A stretch of DNA of 64,000 bases from Paramecium tetraurelia (lineage: Eukaryota; Ciliophora; Oligohymenophorea; Peniculida; Parameciidae), in contig NW_001799333.1 in assembly GCF_000165425.1 (NCBI RefSeq), forward strand, positions 124,001-188,000. Reading direction: 5' to 3'. The notes below the pieces were generated by a model. The model saw nothing but the letters and a program-made list of their open reading frames with translations, made no database searches and had not been told where the DNA came from. The position numbers and the translations under genes are program-made. Below are positions 35,650 through 49,831 of the stretch, piece by piece. Positions within the stretch are counted from its first letter, which is position 1, and each line of letters opens with the position of its first letter.

Positions 35650-36469
35650 ATGATTTGTGCATCAGAAGAACACATCGAATAAGTAGTGAATTTGTAATTG
35701 ATCAATAAAGAGAAGTTGAAAGATAAATTTTTAAAAAAGATGCGAAATAGAGACAATGTTGATTAATCTTATGGCGAAAGAAGAAAAAGTATAAATCACT
35801 TGAATTATTTTCTCTTAGAGGTCAAATTGGAGCAACAGTCTAGGCCTAAATTTGAGGATTTAATTTGTCCAATTTGTCTAGAAATCTTTTAAAAAGTCAC
35901 TACTACTTAATGTGGGCATGCATTTTGTGAAATGTGTATTTTTGATAGTTTAATGAGAAAAGCAGTATAGAGTTCTTTTAATATTAGGAATGTCCTGTTT
36001 GCAGAGTGAAAATTAAAACACACTCATTCTAATATTGTGAAAGTTTTGATAATAGAATCAATGATTTAGTTAATGAATATGGAGATAAAACTCAGATCGA
36101 GCATTTTAAAAATAGATAGTTAGAGATGGAATAATGGAATAAATCGAAATAGTATTAAAATATATCTAAGATAGAGTAGATAATTTGGCAATAGACTAAA
36201 AAGTTGATATAATGGATTAATAATTTATATGGTGTGTGGCAACCATTAGGTAAATTGGCAAAAAGGAAATATTTATTCATTATGATGGATGGGGGAAAGA
36301 GTATGATGAATTCATCCCATTACAATCTAATAGAATTGCCCCTTTGGGTCTTTATACTAAAAGAGAAGATATCCCAAAATATCAACCTGAACAAAGGCAG
36401 TTTGCTGAAATCATATAATATATTAACCAATATGGAGAACTCCCAACATAAAATGAACTGAATGATTGA
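35650..36469 (+). CDS. RING-finger protein with chromo-barrel-like C-terminus
   Basis: 257 aa, introns 35965-35987 and 36152-36174 (both 23 nt, TAG). A C3HC4 RING spans ~residues 76-115: CPICLEIF, TQCGHAFCEMC, ECPVC. A linker helix follows, then a C-terminal block IWCVATIRQIGKKEIFIHYD, GWGKEYDEFI, LQSNRIAPLG. This is the signature of a chromo-barrel/tudor-knot fold (W-x-A-x-I ... I-H-Y-x-G-W-x-x-x-Y-D-E-x-I ... R-I-x-P). The RING predicts E3 ubiquitin ligase activity, and the barrel a histone- or RNA-binding module. The second intron is essential to reach the barrel; without it the frame gives an unrelated hydrophobic tail. Confidence 0.8.
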
Positions 36470-36598
36470 TAAGATGTTTAATTATATATAAAACTTGAAC
36501 GACTTTCTTATAGAAATTCTGCAATATCAGTTATCACACTTATTTATTATATAACTATAATTTATGATAAGATAAAGAGCCATATGATTACATATATA

Positions 36599-37663
36599 TC
36601 ATAAATAGATAGCCAAAGATTTTGGTTTGTAATAGTGAATAAATTAATTAATATTAATTTATCCTCTTTCATCGATATCTTGTAAAACAAGGGAAGCTTC
36701 TTCAATAGTCACCAAATAACCAAATTGCTCTAAGTACGATAAGTATAATTTATTACATAACAGTTTGGTGATTTCAAATGCCTTGATCCACCCATCTCTG
36801 TCTTGGTCTATGAATTCAAAGATCTAAACTAAATTAATAAGAGATTTGTCAATCTTTTATCTATAGTATTCAACAGTGGACATCATTTACAATTTCATCT
36901 GGATCAATCTACAAAATATTTCCATTTATTCTTGAGTAGGATGATCTTGTTGACACCTTAGATCAGCAGGATCTGGCATTTCTTCATATTTTACATAAGG
37001 CACGATAAGTTACAGAAATTATCCATAAGTAATCGATTAAGAACGCTTCCAATTATTTAAGTAGTTGAACAATAGTTCCAGATCACAAATCTTGATATCA
37101 TCTTGATAGGATTGCAGTACTTCTAAGAATTAAAATTTTTCAATTTTCTAATAATTCGAATTAATAATTACATAATGATTATCAGATGTAAACGCAAAGA
37201 ACAACTACAATAAGTTTGGTTTAAGTTGTTTTAGTTTTTTATTGATTAGCACAAATTCTTTTCTAAATTAGATTTCCTCTTAAAAAACATAAGAAACGAA
37301 CCTAATGTCCTGATCTGTGATTTAGTTATATTTTTCTGAATTAGCAGGTTCTTGTTATTGATTGTTATTTTGTTTATTGCTATATGTTTAATTCATAGAG
37401 TCTGGATCTTATTAATTTCCATTATATTTGTTAAAGGTTTTACCCAATTTTTGATATTCCTGTTGAGATTAAGCGAAATCCTACTATTATTGATTTTCGA
37501 TCTAATTTCGATAATATTTATCTTCTATTTCATATTTCGAATCATATATTAATTTTGGGAACTCTCTTTTGGGTAAATCTGGCAATGATGGATATTGAAG
37601 GGAGAAGTAGTGAGATAAAGGTTTTGATACATATGTCGACTAGTTGAATTAATGAGTTCTCAT
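36599..37663 (-). CDS. EF-hand protein, 354 aa
   Basis: Intronless from ATG 37663 to TGA 36599-36601. The N-terminal third is Gln/Asn-rich and likely disordered. From ~residue 130 it is helical. One good EF-hand, DQDRDGWIKAFE, lies near residue 288. A second, degenerate loop DIDERGQININQF lies near residue 330, lacking some calcium ligands. An earlier helix-loop-helix region (FLEVLQSYQDDIKICDLELL) may be part of the same EF-hand array without functional loops. It is probably a calcium-responsive adaptor, but no specific family is clear. Confidence 0.7.
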
Positions 37664-37747
37664 TTTTGTTTCAAAGTTAATTGGTTTTGCTGTTAATTAT
37701 TTGAAATGTAAATATTGTATATATATATTTTAATGTTGAATAATATT

Positions 37748-40700
37748 TCATAATAATATTGCATATATTATCACTATTGATAATATTTGAAGATAACTGA
37801 CTACAGTTGTATTTGTATTGTTGACTTGTTGAGGAGAACAGGACTCGCAAGTATTGTTTACTGGATTCCACCTATATGTGTTTAAAGTGTTGAAATTGCA
37901 CTCAGTGCTTTGAAGATATCGTGGATCTACTGATTAGCATATTTCATTTGACCACAAACATGTACTTATAGTTTTACCACTGAAATCTTTGATATAATTG
38001 CATTGATTGAGAACTCCTTTGGTTTAGCAAGTGTGAGGGAGACAAGCAGTAGTCCCATTAGCAAATGAGTTCCAATTACATAAGTCACCCATTCTCTGAC
38101 AGGCTATCATATCAATAACTGCATCCTCACAAGATTTCATCAAATTACAATTAGATCCATTCCAAGCACATTGTCCATCTAGTCCTTTGAAAGTGCAAGC
38201 CAGATAATTTGGATAGATCTGACAATTCGTTTGGGATATGCACTGTGTTCCATCAGAAATGCAAGTTGAATTGTAACTTTAACATATAAAGTGATTGGTT
38301 CCATTTTTAATGTCAGTACATTCGAGAGCTCTACAACCAAAATTCGAAAAAAAGCATTTCCCATCAGTTCCTAAAGCAAGATTGCAGGTGATAAGATTAG
38401 AATATTGTTAACAAGGTTGCATAGTAATACAATTGGTACCATCTGAAGTACATCCTTTGAGTTTAGTTTGACAGGATTCATGTGTTTCTCCACTTAAATC
38501 TTCGCATAATTGATCCCTACATTTACCGTTAATCCATGCACAATATCCAGTTTGTAGTACTTAATTGCCAATCACTTTTTGGGGTTAAGAACTGATTTTG
38601 CATTGCTCCTTCTATTAGTAATTGAAACATTATTATAATTCATAGCATCCATTGAGAGTATCTGTTGTACATTTAGATGAAGCATTTTGACATTCACTGT
38701 GAGTTAAAAATGGTAAATCAGTACACTTGGCAAACAGTAGACATTTCTTAGATGACTCAATCCATTAACAATTTCCATCCAATCCTGTTTTGCAAGCTTC
38801 TTACAATCTATAATTAGCACATTTCTCCAATCCGACACATTAGAAACCATCAGTTGTGCATAAACTATTTGCAGACTTACAAACTCTATCTAGATTACTT
38901 AGAATGCTTTAACAAGAGAGAAAGAGTGTGCAACCAAACTCATACCATACACATGGTCCATCAACTCCTTTTAAGCATTGTTCTTTTAAGAGTATTTATG
39001 AGCAATATCTTGGTTAAATGCATTTGATTCCATCACTAACACAACCTTTTTTCTAAGTATCACAAAATTCATCATAAGTACCATCAAAATCCTCACATCT
39101 CTAAGATCTGCAAAAACCATCCTTCCAAACACAGATTTCCCCAGAGTTGGAGGTGGTGCATGCTTACTCTACATTTGCTTATGAACAAATAGTCTTTTAT
39201 CTGCAACCACCAAATAATTTAGTTGTGCAGCCTTCTTTATAGAGATTACATTCCACTTCTGTTTTATATGCTGGTGCAGTGCTACAAGATTTCAAAACAC
39301 ACTCTTGATTATACCATTCACATTCATTAAACGAATCATCTGTAACACAACCCGCACTATTTTTTACATCTTAACATTTCTTTCTGACTATGCAATTAGT
39401 ACCATTGGTTGTGCATTTACTATTGAAGTATTTGCATTCAAAATCTGTTGAGTACAGAAGATCATCACATTCTTCTAGTCTGCAATACTACATATTTGAA
39501 TAGCATAGGTTGGAGTGCTATTCACACAATTCAGGAGTCAGAGAATTACTAGGAGCATTAAAACATGTTCTATTCTCACAAGCAGGTATAGGTAATTCAG
39601 TATTCCAATAGCATAATTAATTCGATGTTGTTTTTACGCACTATTTACTTACTTTATAATCACTACACTCTGATTTCCTAGATTAACAACCATATCCAGT
39701 TTCCACTACTGTGCAACCATCCATATAATCTTAACAGGCATAGTCATTACTATAAGTTACAGTTGGTGGAGCAGTGGAACAAGCTCTGTTAGCACAAATT
39801 AATCCATTCCATCCACATAAGGAACCACTGCTATTTACTTTGCATTATCTTTCTGATGTATAGGTGCTGCAATCATTGAGAGCAACACAACCACCTAGTC
39901 CAGTTGCCACAACTGTACAATTTGAAAGATAGGCTTGGCATTCTTCATAAGTGTCTCTAGTGGCATCCTATGCAGCAGTAGCACATGATTTAATATTGCA
40001 AGTTCCTGATTACCATTCACAAGTGTCTCCAGTATTAGATATTACGCAAGATAGTTAAGTTGTAAATAGATTACATGCTACCAGAGGTATACAACCTCCT
40101 GAAGTATTTACTGTGCAAGTATTCAAGAAACTTTAACAATCTGCATGTGTAGTTATTGTTGATAATGCATTTGTGCAAATAGCATCTGCACATATTGATG
40201 GTTAAAGTATTCCAATAACATTTAACTCCAGATGAACTCTAATAACACTATGATTACTATTTGTAAGATGAACAAGTTGACAATTTATCTGTGCATCCTC
40301 CAAATCTAGCAACAGTACATGTATTCAAAAAATTGCTACATTTAGTATTATCATTATAATCGGTGGTTTGCGGAGCATGTTCGCATGTTCTAGTAACACA
40401 AGTAGTAGTATCCCAAAAGCAAACTGCACCAGAACTTGTGATATTACATTAGTTCTCAGCTGTGTAAGAAGTACATGAAGATTATAAAGCTGAACAAGCA
40501 GTTGCATCACTATTAACAGTACAAGTATTTAACCAATTATTGCAATTAGTATGGTTAAATGTACCTGAATATTAAGCACAAGTTCTATTCACACAGGTAC
40601 TTCCAATCCAAGCACATTTGACATTAGAACTACTAACCACGCATTAATTTTCAGTCACACCTCCTGTAGTGCAATTAGTTGGTTTAGTGACACATCCATT

Positions 40701-43700
40701 GTTAGTAGTATTGACAGTACAACTGCTTAACCAAGCTACACAATTAGCATGATTGGCAGTTCCAGTAAAGTTATTACATGCTCTATCCTTACAGGCATTC
40801 TAATGCCAAACACAAATATCACTATTAGTATCTTTAACACATTAGTTATAAGTTGCTGAGGAACAATTACCGACATTAGATGTACAAGTAGAAGGTTTAC
40901 TTAATTAACAAACACTCAACCAAGCCTGACAATTGGCTTATGTCCACGTACTAATACCAGTGGTATTTAGACATGTCTTATTAACACAAGCACTGTTAGT
41001 TGCATTGGCTGTGCATGTGGATAACCAGGCTAAACAATTAGCATGAGTATAAACAACTACATTGGCACCATAATTTGAACATGTTTTCAATTCACAATCT
41101 GTTCCAGTTGCATTAACTGTGCAATCAAACATCCAATTTTGACAACTTGCATGAGTGAATGTACTTACTTAGATTCCATGATTTGTACAAGTCATTTCTT
41201 CACAAGCTGTTCCTCCAAAGTTTACAGTACACTTAGTTAACCAGTATTAACAATTAGCATGATTAAAAACGGTCACTGCACTTCCATGATTAGTACATGT
41301 TCTTGTAGATCCACAAGATGTTGAATCTGCAACAGTGCATTAATCTAAATAGTTATAACAATTAGTATGATTGAATACACTTACATTATTCTTCCAACAA
41401 GTGTATGGTTCACATGCATTACCCAAGGTTGTTACCTTACAATACTTCCACCATGCAGAACAATTGGCATTACTAAATATGGTTATGTTGCTTCCGTGAT
41501 TTGTACATGATCTAATTTCACAGCCAGTTCCTTCAATATTCGCAGTACAAGTTGATAACCAATCAGAACATGTGGCATGACTGAATTTTGTTAAATTATT
41601 ATTATAACAATTCTTTTCAATACATCCATCATTTGTAGTATTTACTGTGCATAGTGGAGACCAGGAGCTGCATGTGCTCACAGTAAATGTACTTAAACTA
41701 TGATTATAGCAATTCCTCAAACTATAGCATTATGCTTGAGATGCAGAATCGGCATAACAATATGATAACCATGCCACACAATTAGTCTAATTGATCGTAC
41801 CTGTATAATTTGCACATGTCTTATTAATGCATGCATTCTTCCCATTTGTACAAGTACTTAACCAAGCTGTGCAATTGGCTTGTGTAAATTGAGTAACAGT
41901 GCTATTACTACAAGTTTTAGCAGTACAACCATCATTAGTATCATTTACAGTACATGTACTTAACCAAGTAGAACAGCTATTATAATTGTAGAATGAAAGA
42001 GATGCATTTTAACATGTTCTATCATCACAACCATTATTTGATGAATTCACAGTGCAGCTACTCAACCAATTTGAACAATTTTAATGTGTATACGAAGGTA
42101 ACTCCTATGCATTACTACAAGTTCTTGCTAAACAAGAAGATTGAGTAGGGTCAGGAACACATTAACTTAGATATTCTGAACAGGTCTACAATGTAAAAGT
42201 TTATATTTAAGTAGTGTAACTGGTACATGTTCTACTTGTCTTACAAGCTGTGGATCCATTATTCGTACAGTAATATAACCAATATGAACAAGTTGCAGAA
42301 GTGAAACTGGTTAATTAATTGCCATAATTTGTACATGTCCTTATTTCACATCCAGTATTTGAGGAGTTGGCTTTGCAGGTATTCAACCATTACCCACAAG
42401 TCTGATCATTAAACACACTCAAATTAGTATTAAAGCAAGTCTTATTCATACATCCATTATTTGTGGTATTCACTGTACAATAAGATGACCACGCTTCGCA
42501 ATTAATGTGATTGAATGTTAAAATATTGATCCCATAATTATTACAAGTACGATCAGTCATACAAGTGTTTCCTGCTGAATTTACTCTACAATAAGACAAC
42601 CAATTTTAACAATTGGCTTAGTTTATTGTTCCCAATGAATGATTCTAGCATGTCTTTAATTCACAATATTAAGGCCAAATTGCATTATTGGCTTTGCAAT
42701 AAGGCAACCAATCACTGCAATTTGCCAATGTTACATCACTACCAACCAAACCTGAATTACTACAAGTCTTATCTACACAACTTCCATTAATGTAAGCACA
42801 GGTGGATTTCCAGGCAGTGCATGTATATGACGTTAATTTATATTACTGCACTTATACTTATATTACTACAAGTCTTTTAAATGCAAGCATTGCCACCACC
42901 ATTACTAGTACAATTACTATTCCAATTTTCGCAATTGACATGGGTAAATGTTGTAACTGCAGATCCATGATTAGTGCAAGTTCTTCTGGTCATGCACTTT
43001 GTATTTGTTGTATTTGCTACACAATAAGACAGATATGATTAACAATTGCTATCATTGATAGTACCAGAATAGTTATCACATGTTTTAGGCATACAACCCT
43101 AGGTTTTGTAATTAGTGCATGTTGACAACCAAGATTCACAAGTGCTTGAATTGTACAACAATAAATTGGTTGAGTAGTTATAACATGTTCTATCCTTACA
43201 TCCTGTATTACTATCATTTGTACAAGTGGATAACCAAGCTGAACACTATGAGTCTGTATACACTGAGAGATAAGGGTTTGAGCAACTTCTTACTTCACAA
43301 TTATTGTTATCACTTTTAACAGAGCATCTAGTGTCCCAAGCTTGACAATTAAAAAAGTTATATGTTGTAACAGAAGTTGTAGTGCAACTGGCCTCACAAG
43401 CTGTTTTGGAAGAATTAGCCTTGCAATTTACGAACCAGTTAACGCAATTGACATCATTAAAGACCTAATAAACATATGAATAGTTGGTGCAATTTTTCTT
43501 TTCGCAGCCTGTAGATGTTGAATTAATTGTACATAAAGAATTCCAAGCTTTAACAATTATTAAAAGAAGGCGATGATTCTGAAAAATTGGAACAAGTTTT
43601 TTCAACACATATTGAATTTACACTATCAAAAGTACATGTTGATAGCCAAGCATTGCATTATGCATAAGATGTTGGATTAGATTGATTTGCACTGACATAA

Positions 43701-46700
43701 TTAGAACATGATCTTTCTTCACAACCATAATTGCCAGAACCTCTATGAGCACATCCAGCTTTCCAAGAATCACATCCTGCTTAATCAACAACATCAAAAC
43801 CATTATCATGAGCTGTAACAGCACTAGCACATGTTCTGACCGTGGTAGTACATTACGAAGTATTATCATAATTTCCATAATAGGTGCATCCAGTAAAGTA
43901 GTTGTTACAATTAACTTTGGATAAAGTACCTCTAAAAGTAAGGCATGTTTTATCAATGCAAAAACCATCAGATATGTCTAATTCACAAGTAGATAGCCAA
44001 GAGTTTGTACAATCAAATGATGAATCAACAGTTTGGGAATTAACTGCATTGGCACAAGTCTTAGTTTCGCATCCATCTGCTGCACTATTGACTGTGCAAG
44101 ATGATAACCATCTGTCGCAATCAGAATGAGTGTAGGAACCACTTCCAAGGGCGAGAACACGAGCAGCATTATCACAAGTAATATCTTCGCAATTGTCGGC
44201 ATCAGTATTTACAGTGCATGTAGATTTATGGGATTTGCAATCTGTGTCTGTGAATGAGGCTATAACATTGGCTGCAGTTGAGCAAAGGAAATCAATGCAT
44301 CCATTGCCATTGGAATTCACTGTACAGGTGTTCTTGTAAGTATTACAATTGGTATGATCAAAAGTATTTAATTATGCATTAACACAAGTAAATTCAATGC
44401 AACTAGTTCCAGTATCGCTAGTTCCAGCTTTATTGTACGTACAAGTACTTTTCCATCCAGAACAAGTGGCGTGATCAAAAGTGTTTAGATTAGAAACTGC
44501 ATTACTACAAGTGCTTAACAGTTTCACAATTATCTGCTGCAAAATTAGCAATGCATCCAGTCAACCACGTATCACAATTATTTAAATTGAAATTGCCAGC
44601 AGTTAGATTACTATTAGTACAAGTCTTAGCTACACAAGAGAGTCCATCTGCTGCAACTGTGCAATCTGATAACCAAGAATAGCAATTGGAATGATTAAAT
44701 GTCGTGACGTTACTTGCATAATTAGTACATGTACGTGTACTGACACAATTATCAAGAGAATCATTTACCTTACAATACGAATACCATTTATAACAATTGG
44801 CCTCAGTATAGGAACTGATTCCAGTTGAACAATTACTGCAAGATCTAGCTTCACACACACTGCCTGTTCCAGTACAACCATCTAACCAAGCATTACAATT
44901 AGCATAATTAAACACAGTCACATTACTTCCATAATTTGTACATGTCCTATCAATACAAGCTGTGGTTCCAGAGTCAACTGTACATGTACTCAACCAATTG
45001 CTGCAATTTTCATGAGTAAATTCTTTGATATAAGACCCATAATTAGAACATGTACGTTCACTAATGCATCCATCATTTGTTGAATTAACATTGCAACCGT
45101 ATAGCCAATTCGAACACGTAGCAGTTGTGAATGTAGTTACATAATCTCCATAGTTATAACATGTTCTATATTAACATCCAGTACCATCTGAGTTAGCTGT
45201 ACATTCCAAATACCATTCAGTACATTTTTAATGATTAAATGTTGTTATACCCTAAGATGCTAATTAGCAAGTTCTAACTATACATTTTGTGGTTCCAGAA
45301 TTGGTGCATGTACTTAAATAACTTGTACAATTTGCATGAGTAATAGATCCTGAAAAAGATCCACATATTGTGTTTGTAGAATCCCTGCAAGTAGATCCTC
45401 CTCCAACGCAACCACTCTTCCAACTATTGCAATTCGTATTGTCTATCACTGCGACTTCGCTTCCATGATTATAACAGGTTTTAGTTTCACAGGCAGTACC
45501 TGCAACATTACTAGTACATGTTGATAACCAACCATTGCATGTTGCATGACTTATTGTGGTTAATTGATCCCTATAATTTGTGCAAGTTCTGCTGGTACAT
45601 TAAGTACCATTAGTATCAGATGTGCAAGTACTGAGCCATTCTGAACAAATAGCATGAGTGAATGTTGAAAATACCAAACTAGCTTTGGAACAATTCTTTG
45701 TCATACAAGTTGTAGATGTATTCTTAGTACAACTTAAGGAATAAGCCTCACAATTACTATGATCATATTGATAACCTGTTGGAGCACTTGTACATATTCT
45801 ACTTTCTTAGCATGTTGAGGTGGCTCCATTACAGGAGGGGTGCCATTTATTACAATCTGCATTTGTGAATGATGTGACATGACTACCATAATTAGTACAT
45901 GTCTTTACTGTACATCCTGTATTAGTACTATTGACTGTGCATTAAAATAACCAATTTTCGCATGATTCATGTGTAAAATAAGAGATAAATCCTTTATGAT
46001 TATAGCAATTTCTCCACTCACAAGCACTAGATGCTGAATTACTGGTACACAATTTATAGAAGTTGGTGCATGTTTTATGATTGTAGGTTGTTATTCCTGA
46101 TGGAGATGCACAACTCTTATTTGTGCAATATGATCCACTTACATATGTACATGATTCTAGATAATTACCACAACTAGTAGCATTGTTGAATGCTCCAGAA
46201 GTACAAGCATTAGTTGACTCACAAGCAGTTCCATTTACATTGGCTTGACATTCAGATAACCAAGCCTAACAATTAGAAGTATTAAAAGTAGTTATTTATT
46301 GAGCAGTATTAGTGCAGGATTTGGTTTCACAACCCAACTTATCCCAAGTTACAGTACATGAAGAGAGCCAAGCATTACAAGAATCATGAGTAAAGAATAG
46401 AATATTCTGACCATAATTAGTGCAAGTTCTAGCTGTACAAGCTGTATTAGTATTAGTACATGATGATAACCAATTTGTACAATTTGTATGATTAAATATA
46501 GTAACTTTGCTTCCGTAATTAGCACATGTTCTAGCACTCTTACAAGCAGTTGACCCATCATTTGTACATTCACTAAACCAAGCTGAACAATTTGAATTAT
46601 TAAATGTAGTCACATTTGAACCATAATTAGTACAAGTCTTATACACACATTAAGATCCATCAGTTGTACAATCAGTTAACCAAGTATTACAATCAGAATG

Positions 46701-49700
46701 TGTGAATGTAGCTCCTGTATAATTGGCACAAGTTCTTGTAGTTTCACATTCGGTACCACCTGGATTAACAGAACAGGAGGATAGCCAATTGTTACAGTTA
46801 GTTTAATTAAATACCGTGACTGAAAAGCCATGATTAGTACATGTCTTTTCAATACATGCATCATTATACCAAGTACAAGGGTAATCTGAATAATTCTTAT
46901 AACATTAGTCATAGTTAACATAATCAGCACAATTTGTTGGTTTCTAAATGCAACTTGTAGGAGGACCTGCAGTGCATGAAGACAACCAAGTATTACAAGT
47001 GGAATGATTAAAATCTGTTATATTTTAAGTAGTAGAACAAGTTCTTGTGACACAAGATGAACCATTCCAAGTGCAGTATCCATTACTAGTGGATAACTCA
47101 CAATTATCTACATTCGTATACTGACTACACAAAGATTTCTATGTCATACAACTTGTATGAGGTGAATTGTTATCAACAACGCATCCAGATAACCAATTTT
47201 TACAGTTTTATTATGTATAAGTAAATCCAATCATTAATGAACAGGCTCTATTCTTGCAATAAGGTGTAGCGAGAGTTGTGTCCCAAGTACATATCGTGCC
47301 TGAACTATCATTAATACATTATTGCTCTGTAAGATCTTAACAAGAACTTTATCTAGTAGTACAACCTAGATTACTAATTCTCCTGACTACGGTGCAAGTA
47401 TTAAGAAAAGAACTACATTCTGTATCAGCATCGAATTCATTTGTATCAGGAGCATATGAACATTGTCGATTGTAACAATAGTTATATTACCAAGCGCATT
47501 TCTAGCCATTGGATGCTAATTAACAAGATCTAAATGTTGTGTATGAGGAACAAGCGCCCAATTGGGTCATGCAGCCTCCGATACCTGTAGCAACTACAGT
47601 ACATGAAGCCAGAAATGTATAGCATTCTTAATGAGTATCATAATTAGTAGAGACAGGAGCATTGGCACAAGTCCTGTTAACACAAGAGCTTACCCAAACG
47701 CATGGTCCTCCAAGTGAATTAGTTGAAGTATCTGTACATTAAGTACTTGTACTCATCATATTACAACTAGTAGGTTTTTCTACACATCCCTAACCACTTG
47801 GAGCAACGATACATCCAACTAAATAGGCATCGCATTTTTCATTTGTGTCATGATCTGCATCTTAAGGGGCTGTTGTACAGGACTTATCATAACAAGCATT
47901 ACCAGTCCACTCACAAAGTTAATTGGAATTATTGAATCGACAGCTTCTTTAGGCAGTGTAGGTAGTACATGCATCCAAAGGAATGCAACCTCCATTACCT
48001 TCACTTGCTACTGTGCATCCACTCAGATACATATCACATTGCTTCATAAGTATCGTAATCAGATGTGTAGGGGGCAGTGAAGCAAGCTTTGTCATAACAG
48101 GCTCCTTCGAACCAACCACAAATCTAACCACTAGATGTAATGTAACACTGTTCCTCTAGCACTAATTGATTGCATTAAACTGGTCTTGTTATGCATCCAC
48201 GTCCACTGTTGGCAATGGTGCATGAACTCAAATATGTCTTGCATTTCAAATCTGAATTATATTCAAATGGAGCATTAGCACAAGTCTTTGAATAGCATAG
48301 ACCTGTCCAATAGCAACGATTGCCATTTAGATCTACCTTACACGTATTTTGGGATGTAAGAACTTAACATGTCATTTTAACACATCCAATTAGTGTTCTT
48401 GCCACAGTACATTCCTTGTTGAAATCTTGACATTATTCATGACTAGTAAAAGAGATGGGAGCATTTTCACAAATTCTTAAGGCACACACACCATTGTAGA
48501 AGAAGCAGTTTCTTCCGTATTTATCTACCACACAAGCAATTTTCAACATCTATATCACTGCATTCATTTAATAATTTGCATCCTCCACCTAGTTTTGTGA
48601 TACAACCCTCTTTGTATTTATTGCAATCATAATTAGTTTAGAGAAAGGTTGTTGCAGTAGTAGGAGCATTATCACAAGTTCTCTCTGAACACCCTTTAAA
48701 AGTAGTATTGTTTACAGTGCAATCTTCTTTATAATTAGCGCATTGTTCGTGTGTAACATAATCTAAAGGAGCACTTTGACATGTATACAATACACAAGTG
48801 TTACCTGTCCAAAAGCATTTATTATCTTTTGCATCTATTTTACAACTCTCCTCCAAATCATATTTTGAACAATCAGAAATACTCATGCATCCGCCTACAG
48901 ATTTAGATACACAATTTTCTAAAAATGTTGAGCAAGCAATATTCTAAGGTGCATTTTCACAATTCTTATCATAACATTTACCATCATTCCAAAAACACAA
49001 TGATCCATTTGCATTGTATGTACATGACTCCTTTAATATTACATCATTACATTATGTTCTTTATCTGCACCCTCCTTCTATATCTAATGTGCAACTCTAA
49101 AAATATTCTGAACAAGCTGCATCTGTTCTAATAGATTTTGGTGCCGTTTAACATGATCTATCCATGCATTTACCATCAACCCATGCACATTATCCCAATT
49201 TCTGGTTGTAATAGCATTGCATCTCAAATTCTTAATCTTCGCAATTGTATCCACTCACCTGACATCCACCTCTTGGATTTACTGTGCAATATGACAATTA
49301 TTCACGACATTCAACATCTGTCTTGAATGAAACTGGCAGTTTGCTGCAATCAGTTGCATTCATACAATACTAATCCCAATAGCAATACTTTCCATTTTTA
49401 TTTTTAACACATGATATAGGAGTAGAATATGAATTACACTCTGCTAGTTCAACACATTTTTCACCATCAGTGATACACTTACTCGAAACCATTTAGCAAA
49501 GCTTCTGAACGCTAAAAGGATAACTGGAACATGATGTAAATTAAACACATTCATTTAAAATGTAAGCACATCCATCCATTTTCCAGCATTTATCAGACCC
49601 AAATTGAGTGCAGTAACTATTATTTTTAGTGTTAGTGTTTGTATTCGTTTCTTCAGTTGTTGATTTCATTTCACATCTGAGCTATAGGTTGTTCCAAACA

Positions 49701-49831
49701 CAATTTAAATTTCTATAGCAATCATATTCAAAAAGTTGAGTACATGAACATGGCGAACTTAAACTAATATTTGTTGTGTCACTCTATACTAGATAAATAC
49801 ACATCAACAAAAATACTAATACTAACTTCAT
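37748..49831 (-). CDS. Giant Paramecium surface-antigen-type protein (PSA repeats)
   Basis: About 4026 residues from ATG 49831 to TGA 37748-37750. Signal peptide MKLVLVFLLMCIYLVQS at the start; hydrophobic tail SYLQILSIVIIYAILL at the end, as for GPI anchoring. Between them lie many dozens of cysteine-periodic units of ~35-40 residues, pattern NC..WLS.CTVN..GC...TC.NYG (for example NCNAWLSSCTVTWDKLGCET). This matches the PSA repeat of Paramecium immobilisation antigens. The N- and C-terminal portions are more divergent; the middle (about 40.5-46.8 kb) is highly repetitive. No spliceosomal intron is evident. The frame breaks six times (48540-48543, 48041-48044, 44514-44518, 43549-43551, 42833-42834, 40202-40203). 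Each time one extra coding-strand A (a + strand T; the second site could also be a G) must be skipped. No in-frame TGA is seen otherwise. It is thus a pseudogene, an indel-affected assembly, or a recoded gene. Confidence 0.85.

Noticed and set aside
37352..37552. Hydrophobic open frame on the + strand in the EF-hand gene
   Set aside because: It is the antisense of the Gln/Asn-rich N-terminus of the EF-hand protein.
43853..44320. Separate small cysteine-rich genes within 38-49.8 kb
   Set aside because: These pieces end only at TAA/TAG, which code Gln here, or at the six frame breaks; they are all parts of one repeat protein.
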